25,535 nt of DNA from a virus. The translations under genes and the position numbers were made by a program. Of this stretch, positions 12,797 through 19,146 are shown in pieces (position 1 is the stretch's first letter; each line of letters starts with the position of its first letter). The stretch spans positions 1 to 25,535 of the IMG/VR virus record IMGVR_UViG_3300046459_000478; one strand, written 5' to 3'. The notes beneath the pieces were generated by a model, which saw only the letters and a list, made by a program, of their open reading frames with translations, was not told where the DNA came from and ran no database searches.

Positions 12797-13657
12797 GTGG
12801 ACAGTCCGACCGTGCTGAGACGACGGCTCGGCGGCGAGCTGCGCATCTTGCGCCGGAGTCGCAACCTGACCACCGCGCAGGTGGCCAAGGCGCTCACGTG
12901 GTCCGAGTCCAAGGTCAGCAGGATCGAGACTGGCAAGTCTCCACTGTCTGACCATGATGCCAGGGATCTCCTGACCCAGTACGGAGTTGAGGATCCCGAG
13001 GAAGTGAGGCAGTTCGTCTCCCTGGTGCGCCGGAGTCGTCAGAACGGCTGGTGGCACTCCTTCGGGGACGCCCTGCCGGACTGGTTCAGGCCCTATCTGG
13101 GCTTCGAGTCCGACGCCGCGACGATCCTTACCTACCAAAGCGAGCTGGTGCCCGGACTGCTGCAAACAGAGAGTTACGCCCGCGCCGTAATCCGGTCGAT
13201 GAACCCCGAACTGTCGGCCGACGAAATCGACGCACGTGCAAGTGCACGGGTTCAGCGGCAGGGGATCCTGTCTACCGACAACCCTCCCAGGGTGTGGGCG
13301 ATCATCAACGAGGCGGTCGTCCGTCGAGTCATCGGCTCGACGAGCATCATGCAGGAGCAGTTGAAGTCCCTGGCGGACCTGGCGGACACCCTGCCGAACG
13401 TCACTGTCCAGGTGCTCCCCTTCGACGCCGGGGCCCATGCAGCGCTGGGGTACAGCTTCTCCTACATGAGCTTCGAGGACGTTCCCGGCTCCATCGCCTA
13501 CTCGGAAGCGCCCACTAGCGCTACCTACCTGGACAAGGCATCAGATCTAAGCCGCCACGAAGACATCTTCCAGCGGCTCGTGGCCGCCGCCGAGCGGCCT
13601 GAGAAGTCCATCAACATGATCAGAACCATCGCAGAGGGATACAGCCATGCAGGGTAA
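12797..13657 (+). CDS. XRE-family regulator with DUF5753 domain
   Basis: From the GTG at 12797 (AGGGA eight bases upstream) 286 aa; a GTG at 12752 would add 15 residues. Residues about 8-65 form a lambda-repressor-type HTH (LGGELRILRRSRNLTTAQVA, WSESKVSRIETGKSPLS). The rest is a DUF5753 domain, with WFRPYLGFESDAATILTYQS, ELVPGLLQTESYARAV and VRVLPFDAG-type segments. This architecture is typical of Streptomyces WhiJ-like regulators, which act with a small DUF397 partner encoded next to them, as is the case here. In a phage it is probably a host-derived accessory regulator that could influence host development or lysogeny. Confidence 0.92.
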   Translation: MDSPTVLRRRLGGELRILRRSRNLTTAQVAKALTWSESKVSRIETGKSPLSDHDARDLLTQYGVEDPEEVRQFVSLVRRSRQNGWWHSFGDALPDWFRPYLGFESDAATILTYQSELVPGLLQTESYARAVIRSMNPELSADEIDARASARVQRQGILSTDNPPRVWAIINEAVVRRVIGSTSIMQEQLKSLADLADTLPNVTVQVLPFDAGAHAALGYSFSYMSFEDVPGSIAYSEAPTSATYLDKASDLSRHEDIFQRLVAAAERPEKSINMIRTIAEGYSHAG

Positions 13658-13847
13658 CGAAGACCTGGTCTTCCGTAAGAGCAGCTACAGCAACGGCTCC
13701 GGCGACTGCGTCGAGGTGGCAGTCACCGCCACAGGCGACCGGGCCGTGCGTGACTCCAAGAACCCCACCGGGGGCCTCCACTTCTTCAATCCGTCGGAGT
13801 GGGCTGCCTTCGTGGCGGGAGTGAAGGATGGCGAGTTCGACAACTGA
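13647..13847 (+). CDS. DUF397 protein, partner of the XRE regulator
   Basis: 66 aa, ATG at 13647 overlapping the XRE gene end by 11 bp, hence coupled. The sequence LVFRKSSYSNGSGDCVEVAV, VRDSKNPTGGLHFFNPSEW, AAFVAGVKDGEFD is a textbook DUF397 domain (W.KSsyS...g.CVEVA......vavRDSK.p.gp.l.fs..eW.aFl..vk.G.f). In Streptomyces these small acidic proteins work with DUF5753 XRE regulators, in some cases modulating them. A strong terminator follows. Confidence 0.93.
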   Translation: MQGNEDLVFRKSSYSNGSGDCVEVAVTATGDRAVRDSKNPTGGLHFFNPSEWAAFVAGVKDGEFDN

Positions 13848-13860
13848 GTTACAACGACAA

Positions 13861-13896
13861 GAAGCCCCCGACCTCGTACTGAGGTTCGGGGGCTTC
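13861..13896. terminator. Bidirectional terminator
   Basis: GAAGCCCCCGA (13861-13871) pairs with TCGGGGGCTTC (13886-13896), CCTC with GAGG inside. Lies between the DUF397 gene and the convergent MazG-like gene. Confidence 0.85.
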
Positions 13897-13905
13897 TCGT
13901 TGGAA

Positions 13906-14412
13906 CTACAGCCACTCTCCGGTCAGGGCGCCGTGGACGTCGGCTTCCCGGTAGGTATCCGGCTTGAGGATCTTGCCGTCCTCGCGGCGGATGACCTGGC
14001 CGTCGACCACCTTGCTCATGTTCGAGCGGTGGACCTCTCTGAAGACGGCCTCCAGGGGGATCTCCAGGAGGTCGGCGGTGCCGTAGACGACGTACAGGAC
14101 GTCGGCCAGTTCCTTGGCCAGGGCCGCGTACCGGTACGGCGCCTCAACGGTGTGCAGGCCGGTGATGGTGGCGGCCGGGTTGGCCTCGAAGTAGTCGTCC
14201 ATGATCTGCGTCTTGCGGTAGTTCAGAAGGGCCTCCAGGGCCTCCTGGACCTCCTCGGCGATGAGGGTGGACCGCAGGGAGATCAGGTCGTCCCGGGCGG
14301 CCTCGTCACGCTCGATGAAGGGCTTCTCCCCCACCGCCTGGTGCCACTGTCTGACGGCTTCCATGGGGCGGTGGGGCTGGGTATGAAGCAGGGTGCGCGG
14401 GGTGTTCGTCAC
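13906..14412 (-). CDS. MazG-like nucleotide pyrophosphohydrolase
   Basis: 168 aa from the GTG at 14412 with GGAG six bases upstream; the longer frame to 14577 runs into the neighbouring gene. All-alpha NTP-PPase/PRA-PH superfamily: the metal-binding EExxE motif is in LIAEEVQEALEAL and the ExxD motif in LAKELADVLYVVYG; the end, VFREVHRSNMSKVVDGQVIR followed by DGKILKPD, is characteristic. Such enzymes hydrolyse (d)NTPs to monophosphates and pyrophosphate, or clear abnormal nucleotides or alarmones; phages use them to adjust nucleotide pools. Contains a GCTTCATACC copy near its N-terminus (LLHT). Last gene of the operon beginning at 16869. Confidence 0.85.
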   Translation of the reverse strand: MTNTPRTLLHTQPHRPMEAVRQWHQAVGEKPFIERDEAARDDLISLRSTLIAEEVQEALEALLNYRKTQIMDDYFEANPAATITGLHTVEAPYRYAALAKELADVLYVVYGTADLLEIPLEAVFREVHRSNMSKVVDGQVIRREDGKILKPDTYREADVHGALTGEWL

Positions 14413-14423
14413 GGGTTCTCCAG

Positions 14424-14900
14424 TCACGCGGGGAGGATGAGGTCCAGGTCCACCGGCCGGACGTTCTGCGGCAGGCGGTTGTCGTCGAAGAGGTGGACTC
14501 CGGCGCGCTCGTAGGCCAGGTCGACCAACTGCGAGCAGATGAGCCGGTCCTGCCGCTGGATGCGGCGGTCCACCCACCCGATGGAGATGTGGAACCTCTT
14601 GAGGGTGATCGCCAGGATGTCGAGCCAGCCGTACGGAGTGCCCACCAGGGAGACCGCGTTGGCCCAGATCTGCTCCCGGGTGTCGTCCGGGAGCGAGGTA
14701 TGAAGGTTGAAGCGGGCGTTGGGGTACTGCCTGATGTCGCCGAAGGCCGCGCCGGAGGGGTTGGCCTCGACGATGAGCCCGCCGGGGCCGACGATGAAGG
14801 CGTGGTTCACGCGACCGCCAGTGAACTTGCGGATGACCCAGCCCGCGAAGCCGCCGGTCGCGGTGACACCGAAGGAGCCGATCGGAGGAGCGTCAGGCAT
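14424..14900 (-). CDS. Permuted NlpC/P60 (YiiX/papain-like) hydrolase
   Basis: About 158 aa from the ATG at 14900 (an ATG at 14909 is an alternative; both overlap the upstream stop). The catalytic His comes first, in GGRVNHAFIVGPGG, and the Cys later, in RLICSQLVDLAYERAGV, the order of circularly permuted NlpC/P60 enzymes (YiiX/YaeF type). Segments SLVGTPYGWLDI and LPQNVRPVDLD fit the family. Members cleave peptide or amide bonds in peptidoglycan or lipids; no signal peptide, so an intracellular or virion-associated role is likely. Near copy of the LHT motif at 14697-14706. Could assist cell-wall passage. Confidence 0.75.
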   Translation of the reverse strand: MPDAPPIGSFGVTATGGFAGWVIRKFTGGRVNHAFIVGPGGLIVEANPSGAAFGDIRQYPNARFNLHTSLPDDTREQIWANAVSLVGTPYGWLDILAITLKRFHISIGWVDRRIQRQDRLICSQLVDLAYERAGVHLFDDNRLPQNVRPVDLDLILPA

Positions 14901-15159
14901 TCTGGCCATCCCCCTTGTCCTTCTTGTCCTTCTTGGCCGACCAGGCGCTCAGTTCGTCGTACCAGGCGAGGTAGTCGCCGTAGCCGCCCTTGCGTCCGCC
15001 GAAGGAGAACGGGTTCAGGCCGTAGCGGATCGGGCCGTAGGGCCAGCCCTCGTCGTCCCGCTCGACCACGGTGGTGACGGTCTTGGAGAACTCGCTCCAG
15101 TTGCCGTCCTTGTCCTTCTCGCTGTGGACCACGGTGGTCGTTGTCGTCTTACGCGACAC
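14893..15159 (-). CDS. Hypothetical 88-aa charged protein
   Basis: ATG at 15159, overlapping the preceding gene by 11 bp and the next by 8-17 bp. It begins MSRKTTTTTVVHSEKDKDGN, a repeated Thr/Val strand, has an aromatic middle (RDDEGWPYGPIRYGLNPF, GGYGDYLAWYDELSAW) and ends in a Lys/Asp-rich tail. No family recognised. Its place in a compact operon and clean overlaps argue that it is real. Confidence 0.65.
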   Translation of the reverse strand: MSRKTTTTTVVHSEKDKDGNWSEFSKTVTTVVERDDEGWPYGPIRYGLNPFSFGGRKGGYGDYLAWYDELSAWSAKKDKKDKGDGQNA

Positions 15160-15343
15160 TGTCTTCCTCCAGGTTGTACTTGCCGTAGAAGTCGATGTGC
15201 AGGGAGTCGTTGTTCTCCGCGCGGTCCAGCCAGCGCTTGGCGAAGACCTCGCGGGAGTAGAAGAGAGTCCTGGCGGCCCAGGTGCCGTCCTTGTTGATCA
15301 GCACTCGGACCTTCCAGATGTGGTTGTCCCTAGCCGTCCGCAC
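15149..15343 (-). CDS. Hypothetical 64-aa protein
   Basis: GTG at 15343 with GGAGGGG upstream, overlapping the end of the previous gene by 14 bp. The sequence VRVLINKDGTWAARTLFYSR followed by AKRWLDRAENNDSLHIDFYG suggests a small beta-alpha-beta fold. His here is encoded by CAC with CTG for Leu, in contrast to the recurrent CTT CAT motif elsewhere. No known function. Confidence 0.65.
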   Translation of the reverse strand: MRTARDNHIWKVRVLINKDGTWAARTLFYSREVFAKRWLDRAENNDSLHIDFYGKYNLEEDSVA

Positions 15344-15650
15344 GGGCAGCCCCTCCGGGCAAGATATGAAGCGCGCCGGGCTGGTCGAGTTCCAGGAACG
15401 GCTCGGCGATCTGGACGGCGACCTGCGTGAAGGCCTCGCCGATCTGCTCCTGGATTCCTCCCAGGCCCTGCAACTGGTCGGCCAGTTCCAGCAGGGTGCC
15501 GACGATGTCCTTGATCGCGACGTAGTACTCGCCGCTCTCGTCGTCCCGCATGAAGCGGTAGGTGGCCTCGTGCTCGGACGTGGTCTCGGTGGTGACGCTC
15601 AAGGGGTTCTCCAGGGTGGTGGTGCCATCAGAGCCAGATGCGGTGCTCAC
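15330..15650 (-). CDS. Hypothetical 106-aa protein
   Basis: GTG at 15650, overlapping the stop of the phosphoesterase gene by 23 bp. N-terminal 20 residues are Ser/Thr-rich; then TYRFMRDDESGEYYVAIKDI followed by a helical region (TLLELADQLQGLGGIQEQIG) and a C-terminal tail. A near copy of the recurrent motif, CTT CAT ATC (15363-15372), encodes Leu-His-Ile near the end. Function unknown; it may bind the neighbouring phosphoesterase. Confidence 0.65.
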   Translation of the reverse strand: MSTASGSDGTTTLENPLSVTTETTSEHEATYRFMRDDESGEYYVAIKDIVGTLLELADQLQGLGGIQEQIGEAFTQVAVQIAEPFLELDQPGALHILPGGAARADG

Positions 15651-16869
15651 TGGTAACGCGTCCCTTCTCGGGGTGGATGAAGTGCAGGCGCTGGGAGGGG
15701 TCTCCCGTGGCCGCCACGAATTCGTGCGCGTAAATGTTGTCCGACTCGGGAGAGCCAGTCATGAAGACACTGCCGCCGTTGGCCATCTGCAACTGCATGG
15801 CCTGGTGGTAGTGGCCGATGTAGAGGTCGCGGAAGGACGGGAGGACGCCGGAGGCCCACTGGTTGGCCTTGCGCAGGATCCCGTACGCCGGAATGTTGCC
15901 GCCGAAACTCTTGATCTCGTCGCCGTGGATCGCCATCGCGGAGTAGTTGCCGATGGTGAAATGCTGGTACCAGTCCCCTGACGTCTGGAACTTCGTCAGC
16001 CGGGGCTCGTGGGCCAGGCGCTGCTTCACGATGTTGTAGACCATGCGGTCCACGTTGTCCGAGGCCTTGATGCCGTCGCCCTTGCGGCCGAGACGTCCGT
16101 GGTTGCCGTACTCGGCGACAACCTCGACCGTCTCGTAGGTATGAAGCGCCTGCGTGATCGTCCAGATCATCAGGTCAGCGACGTCAAACATCTGCTCGTA
16201 CAACGTGCCATCCAACTCCCAGACCTGGCCGGGGAAGATGGAGACACCTTCGACCATGTCTCCGGTGAACAGCAGCACGCCGTGCTTGACCGGGTGGTCG
16301 GCGCGCTGGATGTCGGTGATCTCGGTGGCCTTCTCGACGTACTTCTCGATCCGCCTGTGCATGATCTCGCGGTCGTACGTCTCGGTCCGCTTGCCGCCCT
16401 GCCAGTCGGTGAGGTGCCACAGGGCTACCTCGGTCGGCTTCATGCGGGTGTCGGCGAGAGGCGGGGTGACATCGCGCTGGCCGACGTACTGTGCGGCATC
16501 CGTGGCGGCTCGGTAGACGGCTTCGATGTACTCGTCGCCGCGCGCCTTGGCCTTCTTGTAGGCCGCGAACAGACGGCGGTTGTCAGCCTCCAGGGAAGCG
16601 ATGCGCTCCTCCTGGCAGACCTCCTCCGTGTCCTCGGCCACTGCCTCCGGATCGCCCTGCTCGGGCTCGGTATGAAGCGTCTTGCGACCGGGCTCGACCA
16701 GGATGGCCCGCTTGTACTCGTTGGCCTTGCGCCAGCGCCGGACGGCGGTCTCGGACGTCTCGACGCCGTTGAAGACGAGGTCGTCGGCAGCGGCCTGGTG
16801 GCCGACGTTCGGGTCCATGAGGATCTGCTGGACCCACTCGACGTCGATCATGTCCTGAAGCGTGCTCAA
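15628..16869 (-). CDS. Calcineurin-like metallophosphoesterase with N-terminal HTH
   Basis: 413 aa taking the TTG at 16869 as start because AGAGG lies seven bases upstream; the frame is open to 16920. Residues about 10-50 look like an HTH (VQQILMDPNVGHQAAADDLV, SETAVRRWRKANEY), followed by a coiled-coil stretch to about 125. The phosphoesterase domain shows D155 in WHLTDWQGG, TGDMVEG (202-208), GNHGR (255-259), HGDE (315-318) and GHYH (352-355), the metal-binding order of the family. Likely a phosphodiesterase or nuclease acting on nucleic acid. Contains two exact GCTTCATACC motif copies (residues 65-67 and 242-244). First gene of the operon running to 13906. Confidence 0.88.
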   Translation of the reverse strand: MSTLQDMIDVEWVQQILMDPNVGHQAAADDLVFNGVETSETAVRRWRKANEYKRAILVEPGRKTLHTEPEQGDPEAVAEDTEEVCQEERIASLEADNRRLFAAYKKAKARGDEYIEAVYRAATDAAQYVGQRDVTPPLADTRMKPTEVALWHLTDWQGGKRTETYDREIMHRRIEKYVEKATEITDIQRADHPVKHGVLLFTGDMVEGVSIFPGQVWELDGTLYEQMFDVADLMIWTITQALHTYETVEVVAEYGNHGRLGRKGDGIKASDNVDRMVYNIVKQRLAHEPRLTKFQTSGDWYQHFTIGNYSAMAIHGDEIKSFGGNIPAYGILRKANQWASGVLPSFRDLYIGHYHQAMQLQMANGGSVFMTGSPESDNIYAHEFVAATGDPSQRLHFIHPEKGRVTSEHRIWL

Positions 16870-16939
16870 GGGTGTTCCTCTCACAGGGGATGAGGTGGTG
16901 TCAGCCCGTCTCCGGACCAACGACGGTTACGCTATCAGG

Positions 16940-17060
16940 GTTATCGCTTCCTAGCAACACTTCACTTCGGAAGTGAACCGGCTTCACTGCAAGGGTCAGC
17001 AACGACTACAACCGTCTGACCTGCGCAACCTAGACTTGTTATCGGATCCAAAGCGATAAC
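16940..17060. promoter_or_regulatory. Divergent intergenic region with repeated GTTATCGC sites and a palindrome
   Basis: GTTATCGC at 16940-16947; GTTATCG at 17038-17044 facing CGATAAC at 17054-17060 (inverted pair, 9-bp spacer); and a 17-bp palindrome TTCACTTC-G-GAAGTGAA at 16961-16977. They lie between the phosphoesterase gene and the divergent gene at 17072. Candidate operators; I see no clean promoter beyond TTGTTA at 17036-17041. Confidence 0.5.
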
Positions 17061-17071
17061 TAGGAGTCTCC

Positions 17072-17446
17072 ATGAGTGAAATCGGTGGCAATCTCTTCGT
17101 CGTAACTGCGACGGACGCTGCCCAGCCTGTCCTCCCGCTTCCGTTCGCGGCCGACCTGACCAAGGTCTACGTCAACCTGGCGACGGCGGGCTCGACCAAC
17201 ACCGTGGTCAACGTCAAGAAGAACGGCACCAACGTCACGGGCGCGGCCGTCACCCTCGCCAACACCGTGACGAAGGCCAACGTGGGCATCGTCAACCCGT
17301 ACATCGGCGTGAACGTCGTGACCCCGGCGGTCAACACGGTCGCCCCGCTGGCGTCCTTCGCGGCCGGTGACACCGTCCAGGTCTCGACCGCCCTGGGTAC
17401 GTCGGCTGTCGGCGCGGGCGTCGTGCTGGTCTTCGAGCAGCGCTGA
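17072..17446 (+). CDS. Beta-rich protein of unknown function (possible virion decoration protein)
   Basis: 124 aa, ATG at 17072 with AGGAG at the right distance. Almost entirely short beta-strand-like segments rich in Val, Thr, Ala, Asn: LTKVYVNLATAGSTNTVVNV, NGTNVTGAAVTLANTVTK, ending VGAGVVLVFEQR; no Cys, few charges. This composition resembles phage head-decoration, fibre or receptor-binding domains. Isolated on the plus strand with its own terminator, suggesting independent, possibly high expression. Exact role not recognisable. Confidence 0.75.
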   Translation: MSEIGGNLFVVTATDAAQPVLPLPFAADLTKVYVNLATAGSTNTVVNVKKNGTNVTGAAVTLANTVTKANVGIVNPYIGVNVVTPAVNTVAPLASFAAGDTVQVSTALGTSAVGAGVVLVFEQR

Positions 17447-17456
17447 CCCAACCACA

Positions 17457-17499
17457 AAGCCCCTGGACTGCCACTGTTTCGGCGGTCCGGGGGCTTTCT
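17457..17499. terminator. Terminator hairpin
   Basis: AAAGCCCC at about 17457-17464 pairs with GGGGCTTT at 17492-17499, with GGACTGCC/GGCGGTCC inside, following the plus-strand gene that ends at 17446. Confidence 0.8.
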
Positions 17500-17517
17500 G
17501 CTACCCAAGGAGGGACC

Positions 17518-17811
17518 ATGTTCTGGTCCTGCGAGATCTGCAACGACTGGGGGGTCGCCGAGAACGAGGTCGACCTCGTGGTGGACCGTCAGCGGCACAA
17601 GGACACCCATGGGTTCCCAGGCGCGACAGAGCCCCAGCAGGAGTCCGTGGAGGAGGATGAGGACACTGTCCTCGGCGCCAATTACCTGGCGTGGGGTATC
17701 ACGGCCCTGCTGGGGCTACTGTCCGCTCACTGGCACGCTCTGGTGGGGGTAGTCCCCCTGGCGGGCCTGATCGCCTTCGTCCTGACCTTCCGGCCGAACG
17801 ACAAAGGGTGA
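17518..17811 (+). CDS. Small zinc-motif membrane protein
   Basis: 97 aa, ATG at 17518 with AAGGAGGG upstream. N-terminus MFWSCEICNDWG has a CxxC; HKDTH follows at about residue 27, so a Cys2His2-type site is possible. Residues 57-90 hold two closely spaced hydrophobic segments (YLAWGITALLGLLSAHW and ALVGVVPLAGLIAFVLTF), so it is probably a membrane hairpin protein. Its end overlaps the 3' end of the convergent tRNA-His gene by about 5 bp. Function unknown. Confidence 0.7.
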   Translation: MFWSCEICNDWGVAENEVDLVVDRQRHKDTHGFPGATEPQQESVEEDEDTVLGANYLAWGITALLGLLSAHWHALVGVVPLAGLIAFVLTFRPNDKG

Positions 17812-17892
17812 ACGAAGGGGGTCGAACCCTCACGCCCCTCTCGGGACACCGGGGTCACAGCCCGGCGCGGCTACCTTTTCGCCACGTTCACC
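17807..17892 (-). tRNA. tRNA-His(GTG) with a long variable arm (Leu-type body)
   Basis: On the minus strand, acceptor GTGAACG/CGTTCAC; anticodon stem CCGGG/CCCGG with loop CTGTGAC, anticodon GTG; T-arm GAGGG-TTCGACC-CCCTT. An extra 5' G (position -1) faces C at position 73, the HisRS identity pair. Between the anticodon and T arms is an extra arm TCCC-GAGA-GGGG, and the D-arm GCG..CGC is that of Leu-type class II tRNAs. Total 86 nt, no encoded CCA. Confidence 0.85.
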
Positions 17893-17909
17893 ATAACCCG
17901 GCTGGTTAT
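17893..17909. repeat. Small hairpin ATAACC-cggct-GGTTAT
   Basis: Perfect 6-bp inverted repeat with a 5-base loop immediately 5' of the tRNA-His gene (minus-strand sense), perhaps a processing signal in the tRNA precursor. Contains another GGTTATCGC. Confidence 0.5.
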
Positions 17910-17974
17910 CGCGGAGCCGGAAGCGCGGGCGGATGAGTTTATACGGATGGACTAAGTACGCCATTCAGTCCGCG

Positions 17975-18047
17975 CTCCCCGACCTGGACTCGAACCAGGA
18001 ACCAACGGATTAACAGTCCGTTGCTCTGCCAATTGAGCTATCGGGGA
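17975..18047 (-). tRNA. tRNA-Asn(GTT)
   Basis: 73 nt; acceptor TCCCCGA/TCGGGGA, discriminator G, anticodon loop CTGTTAA, T-loop TTCGAGT, normal D-arm AGCTCAATTGGCAGAGC. A canonical tRNA; no encoded CCA. Confidence 0.95.
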
Positions 18048-18052
18048 TTGCG

Positions 18053-18133
18053 TGCCCAAGGTGGGAGTCGAACCCACACGCCTTTCGGCGCCGCTTTTGA
18101 GGCGGCTGACTGTGCCAATTCGTCTACTCGGGC
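18053..18133 (-). tRNA. tRNA-Leu(CAA)
   Basis: 81 nt; acceptor GCCCGAG/CTTGGGC, discriminator A, anticodon stem GCCGC/GCGGC with loop CTCAAAA, variable arm GCCGAAAGGCG, T-loop TTCGACT. Class II tRNA reading TTG, a rare codon in high-GC hosts. Confidence 0.93.
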
Positions 18134-18137
18134 TGGC

Positions 18138-18176
18138 GCCGGACGGCTCCCGGTCTGCCCCAGGTCACCGTCCGGC
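18138..18176. terminator. Terminator or processing hairpin
   Basis: GCCGGACGG (18138-18146) pairs with CCGTCCGGC (18168-18176), between the NlpC/P60 gene end and the tRNA-Leu gene. Confidence 0.65.
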
Positions 18177-18192
18177 CTTTCCTACGTGAATC

Positions 18193-18681
18193 CTACTTCA
18201 CGGTGTAGCGACCGTAGTAAACGGACTTGGTCCAGGGCTTGTAGTAGTTGACGCCCTTACCGGGCCGCTCGGTTTCCAGCCAGGTGTGGGAATTGACGTA
18301 GATACCGACGTGGTAGACGTAGCCGTGGGAGTCGTGCGCGAAGACGAGGTCCCCGGTCTTGGGGGTCTTGACGTGCACGCTCTTGCGGTACTGGTCGTTG
18401 GCGACCCGGGGGATGGTCTTCCCGAGGCGCTTGAACGTGTACTGGGTGAATCCAGAGCAGTCGAAACCTCTGGACGGTGAGGAACCTCCCCACACGTACC
18501 TGACGCCTATGAATTTGGCACCCTGCCTCACTATCTTCGTTCCGGACGACACCGTGGTGGTGGTGGCCGAATACGAGACAGTAGTGGATGCGGCCGGGGT
18601 ATTCGCCTGCGCGCTTGATGTAGCGAGCGGGGAAATAGCCAGGGCACCTGCGAGCAGAAGTCCAGCGATGCTCTTATTCAT
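18193..18681 (-). CDS. Secreted NlpC/P60 cell-wall endopeptidase
   Basis: 162 aa from the ATG at 18681 (GGAG eight bases upstream; an earlier start at 18696 is less likely). Residues 1-26, MNKSIAGLLLAGALAISPLA then TSSAQA, are a Sec signal peptide with an AQA cleavage site. The NlpC/P60 domain follows: YVWGGSSPSRGFDCSGFTQY with catalytic C75, and the His in YVYHVGIY (H124). Such enzymes cut the peptide part of peptidoglycan. Export by host Sec makes it different from the permuted enzyme at 14424 and suggests action outside the membrane: lysis, wall remodelling in lysogens, or exclusion of other phages. It is embedded among tRNA genes. A TAATCT -10-like box lies about 35 bp upstream. Confidence 0.9.
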   Translation of the reverse strand: MNKSIAGLLLAGALAISPLATSSAQANTPAASTTVSYSATTTTVSSGTKIVRQGAKFIGVRYVWGGSSPSRGFDCSGFTQYTFKRLGKTIPRVANDQYRKSVHVKTPKTGDLVFAHDSHGYVYHVGIYVNSHTWLETERPGKGVNYYKPWTKSVYYGRYTVK

Positions 18682-18846
18682 GACAGCACTCCGCACGCCT
18701 GCGAGATTAGGTGACGGGCTCGGGATAAGTGCCTTTCCCTACCACAAATGACTCTGCGGATTCGCCCCAAAAGATTCGGTCTCCCGCCCCTGTTCAGGGT
18801 TGAGTTCAGGATTTGTCCAGGAACAGGGCTAAGCGTCTGGACAAAG

Positions 18847-18919
18847 TGGCCCCCCTTGGAATCGCACCAAGATCTCCCGCTTTTCAGGCGGGCGCATTAA
18901 CTGTCTCTGCCAAAGGGCC
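18847..18919 (-). tRNA. tRNA-Phe(GAA) with atypical D- and T-loops
   Basis: 73 nt; acceptor GGCCCTT/GGGGGCC (with G-T pairs), discriminator A, anticodon stem CCCGC/GCGGG with loop CTGAAAA, T-stem CTTGG/CCAAG. The T-loop is TGCGATT instead of TTCRANN and the D-loop lacks a GG pair, so the usual 18-55 and 19-56 contacts cannot form normally. May be weakly functional or specialised. Confidence 0.8.
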
Positions 18920-18924
18920 GGGAG

Positions 18925-18998
18925 TCTGGACGGCAGGATTCGAACCTGCGGCTTCTCGCATCCAAAGCGAGCGCGCTACCGGGCTGCGCTACGTCCAG
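18925..18998 (-). tRNA. tRNA-Pro(TGG)
   Basis: 74 nt; acceptor CTGGACG/CGTCCAG, discriminator A, anticodon stem CTCGC/GCGAG with loop TTTGGAT, T-loop TTCGAAT. Canonical cloverleaf; 5 bp from the tRNA-Phe gene, so probably one transcript. Confidence 0.95.
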
Positions 18999-19018
18999 AA
19001 GTTGATGTCTTCGACACT

Positions 19019-19044
19019 ACTGTATCAGGGGTACGTCATGTCAA
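19019..19044 (-). promoter_or_regulatory. Possible promoter of the tRNA-Pro/tRNA-Phe unit
   Basis: Minus-strand TTGACA (plus 19039-19044) and TACAGT (plus 19019-19024), 20 bp before the tRNA-Pro gene. The spacer is only 14 bp, short for a housekeeping promoter, so the call is tentative. Confidence 0.35.
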
Positions 19045-19082
19045 CCCTTAACAGCAAACCACTTGCACTAAGAGGGAGAAGG

Positions 19083-19146
19083 GTTCCCCGCCGGGTCTTA
19101 CGCGGTCGCGCTCAGATGGCGACGGCAGCCCGGTTAGGCGGGGAAC
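19083..19146. repeat. Triple-nested inverted repeat (structured RNA or terminator)
   Basis: GTTCCCCGCC (19083-19092)/GGCGGGGAAC (19137-19146), then CCGGG (19091-19095)/CCCGG (19129-19133), then GTCGC (19105-19109)/GCGAC (19119-19123) fold into one long arm. It lies in the 420-bp gap 18999-19418. A complex terminator or non-coding RNA element; it lacks tRNA signatures. Confidence 0.7.

Noticed and set aside
16009-16893. Plus-strand frame opposite the phosphoesterase
   Set aside because: Shadow; the metal-binding motifs are on the minus strand.
18682-18780. A c-di-AMP (ydaO) riboswitch before the secreted NlpC/P60 gene
   Set aside because: Known upstream of some Streptomyces wall hydrolases, but the leader here is too short and shows no matching core.
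19083-19146. Possible additional tRNA next to the tRNA cluster
   Set aside because: Stable nested stem but no T-loop or anticodon-arm signature and no cloverleaf.
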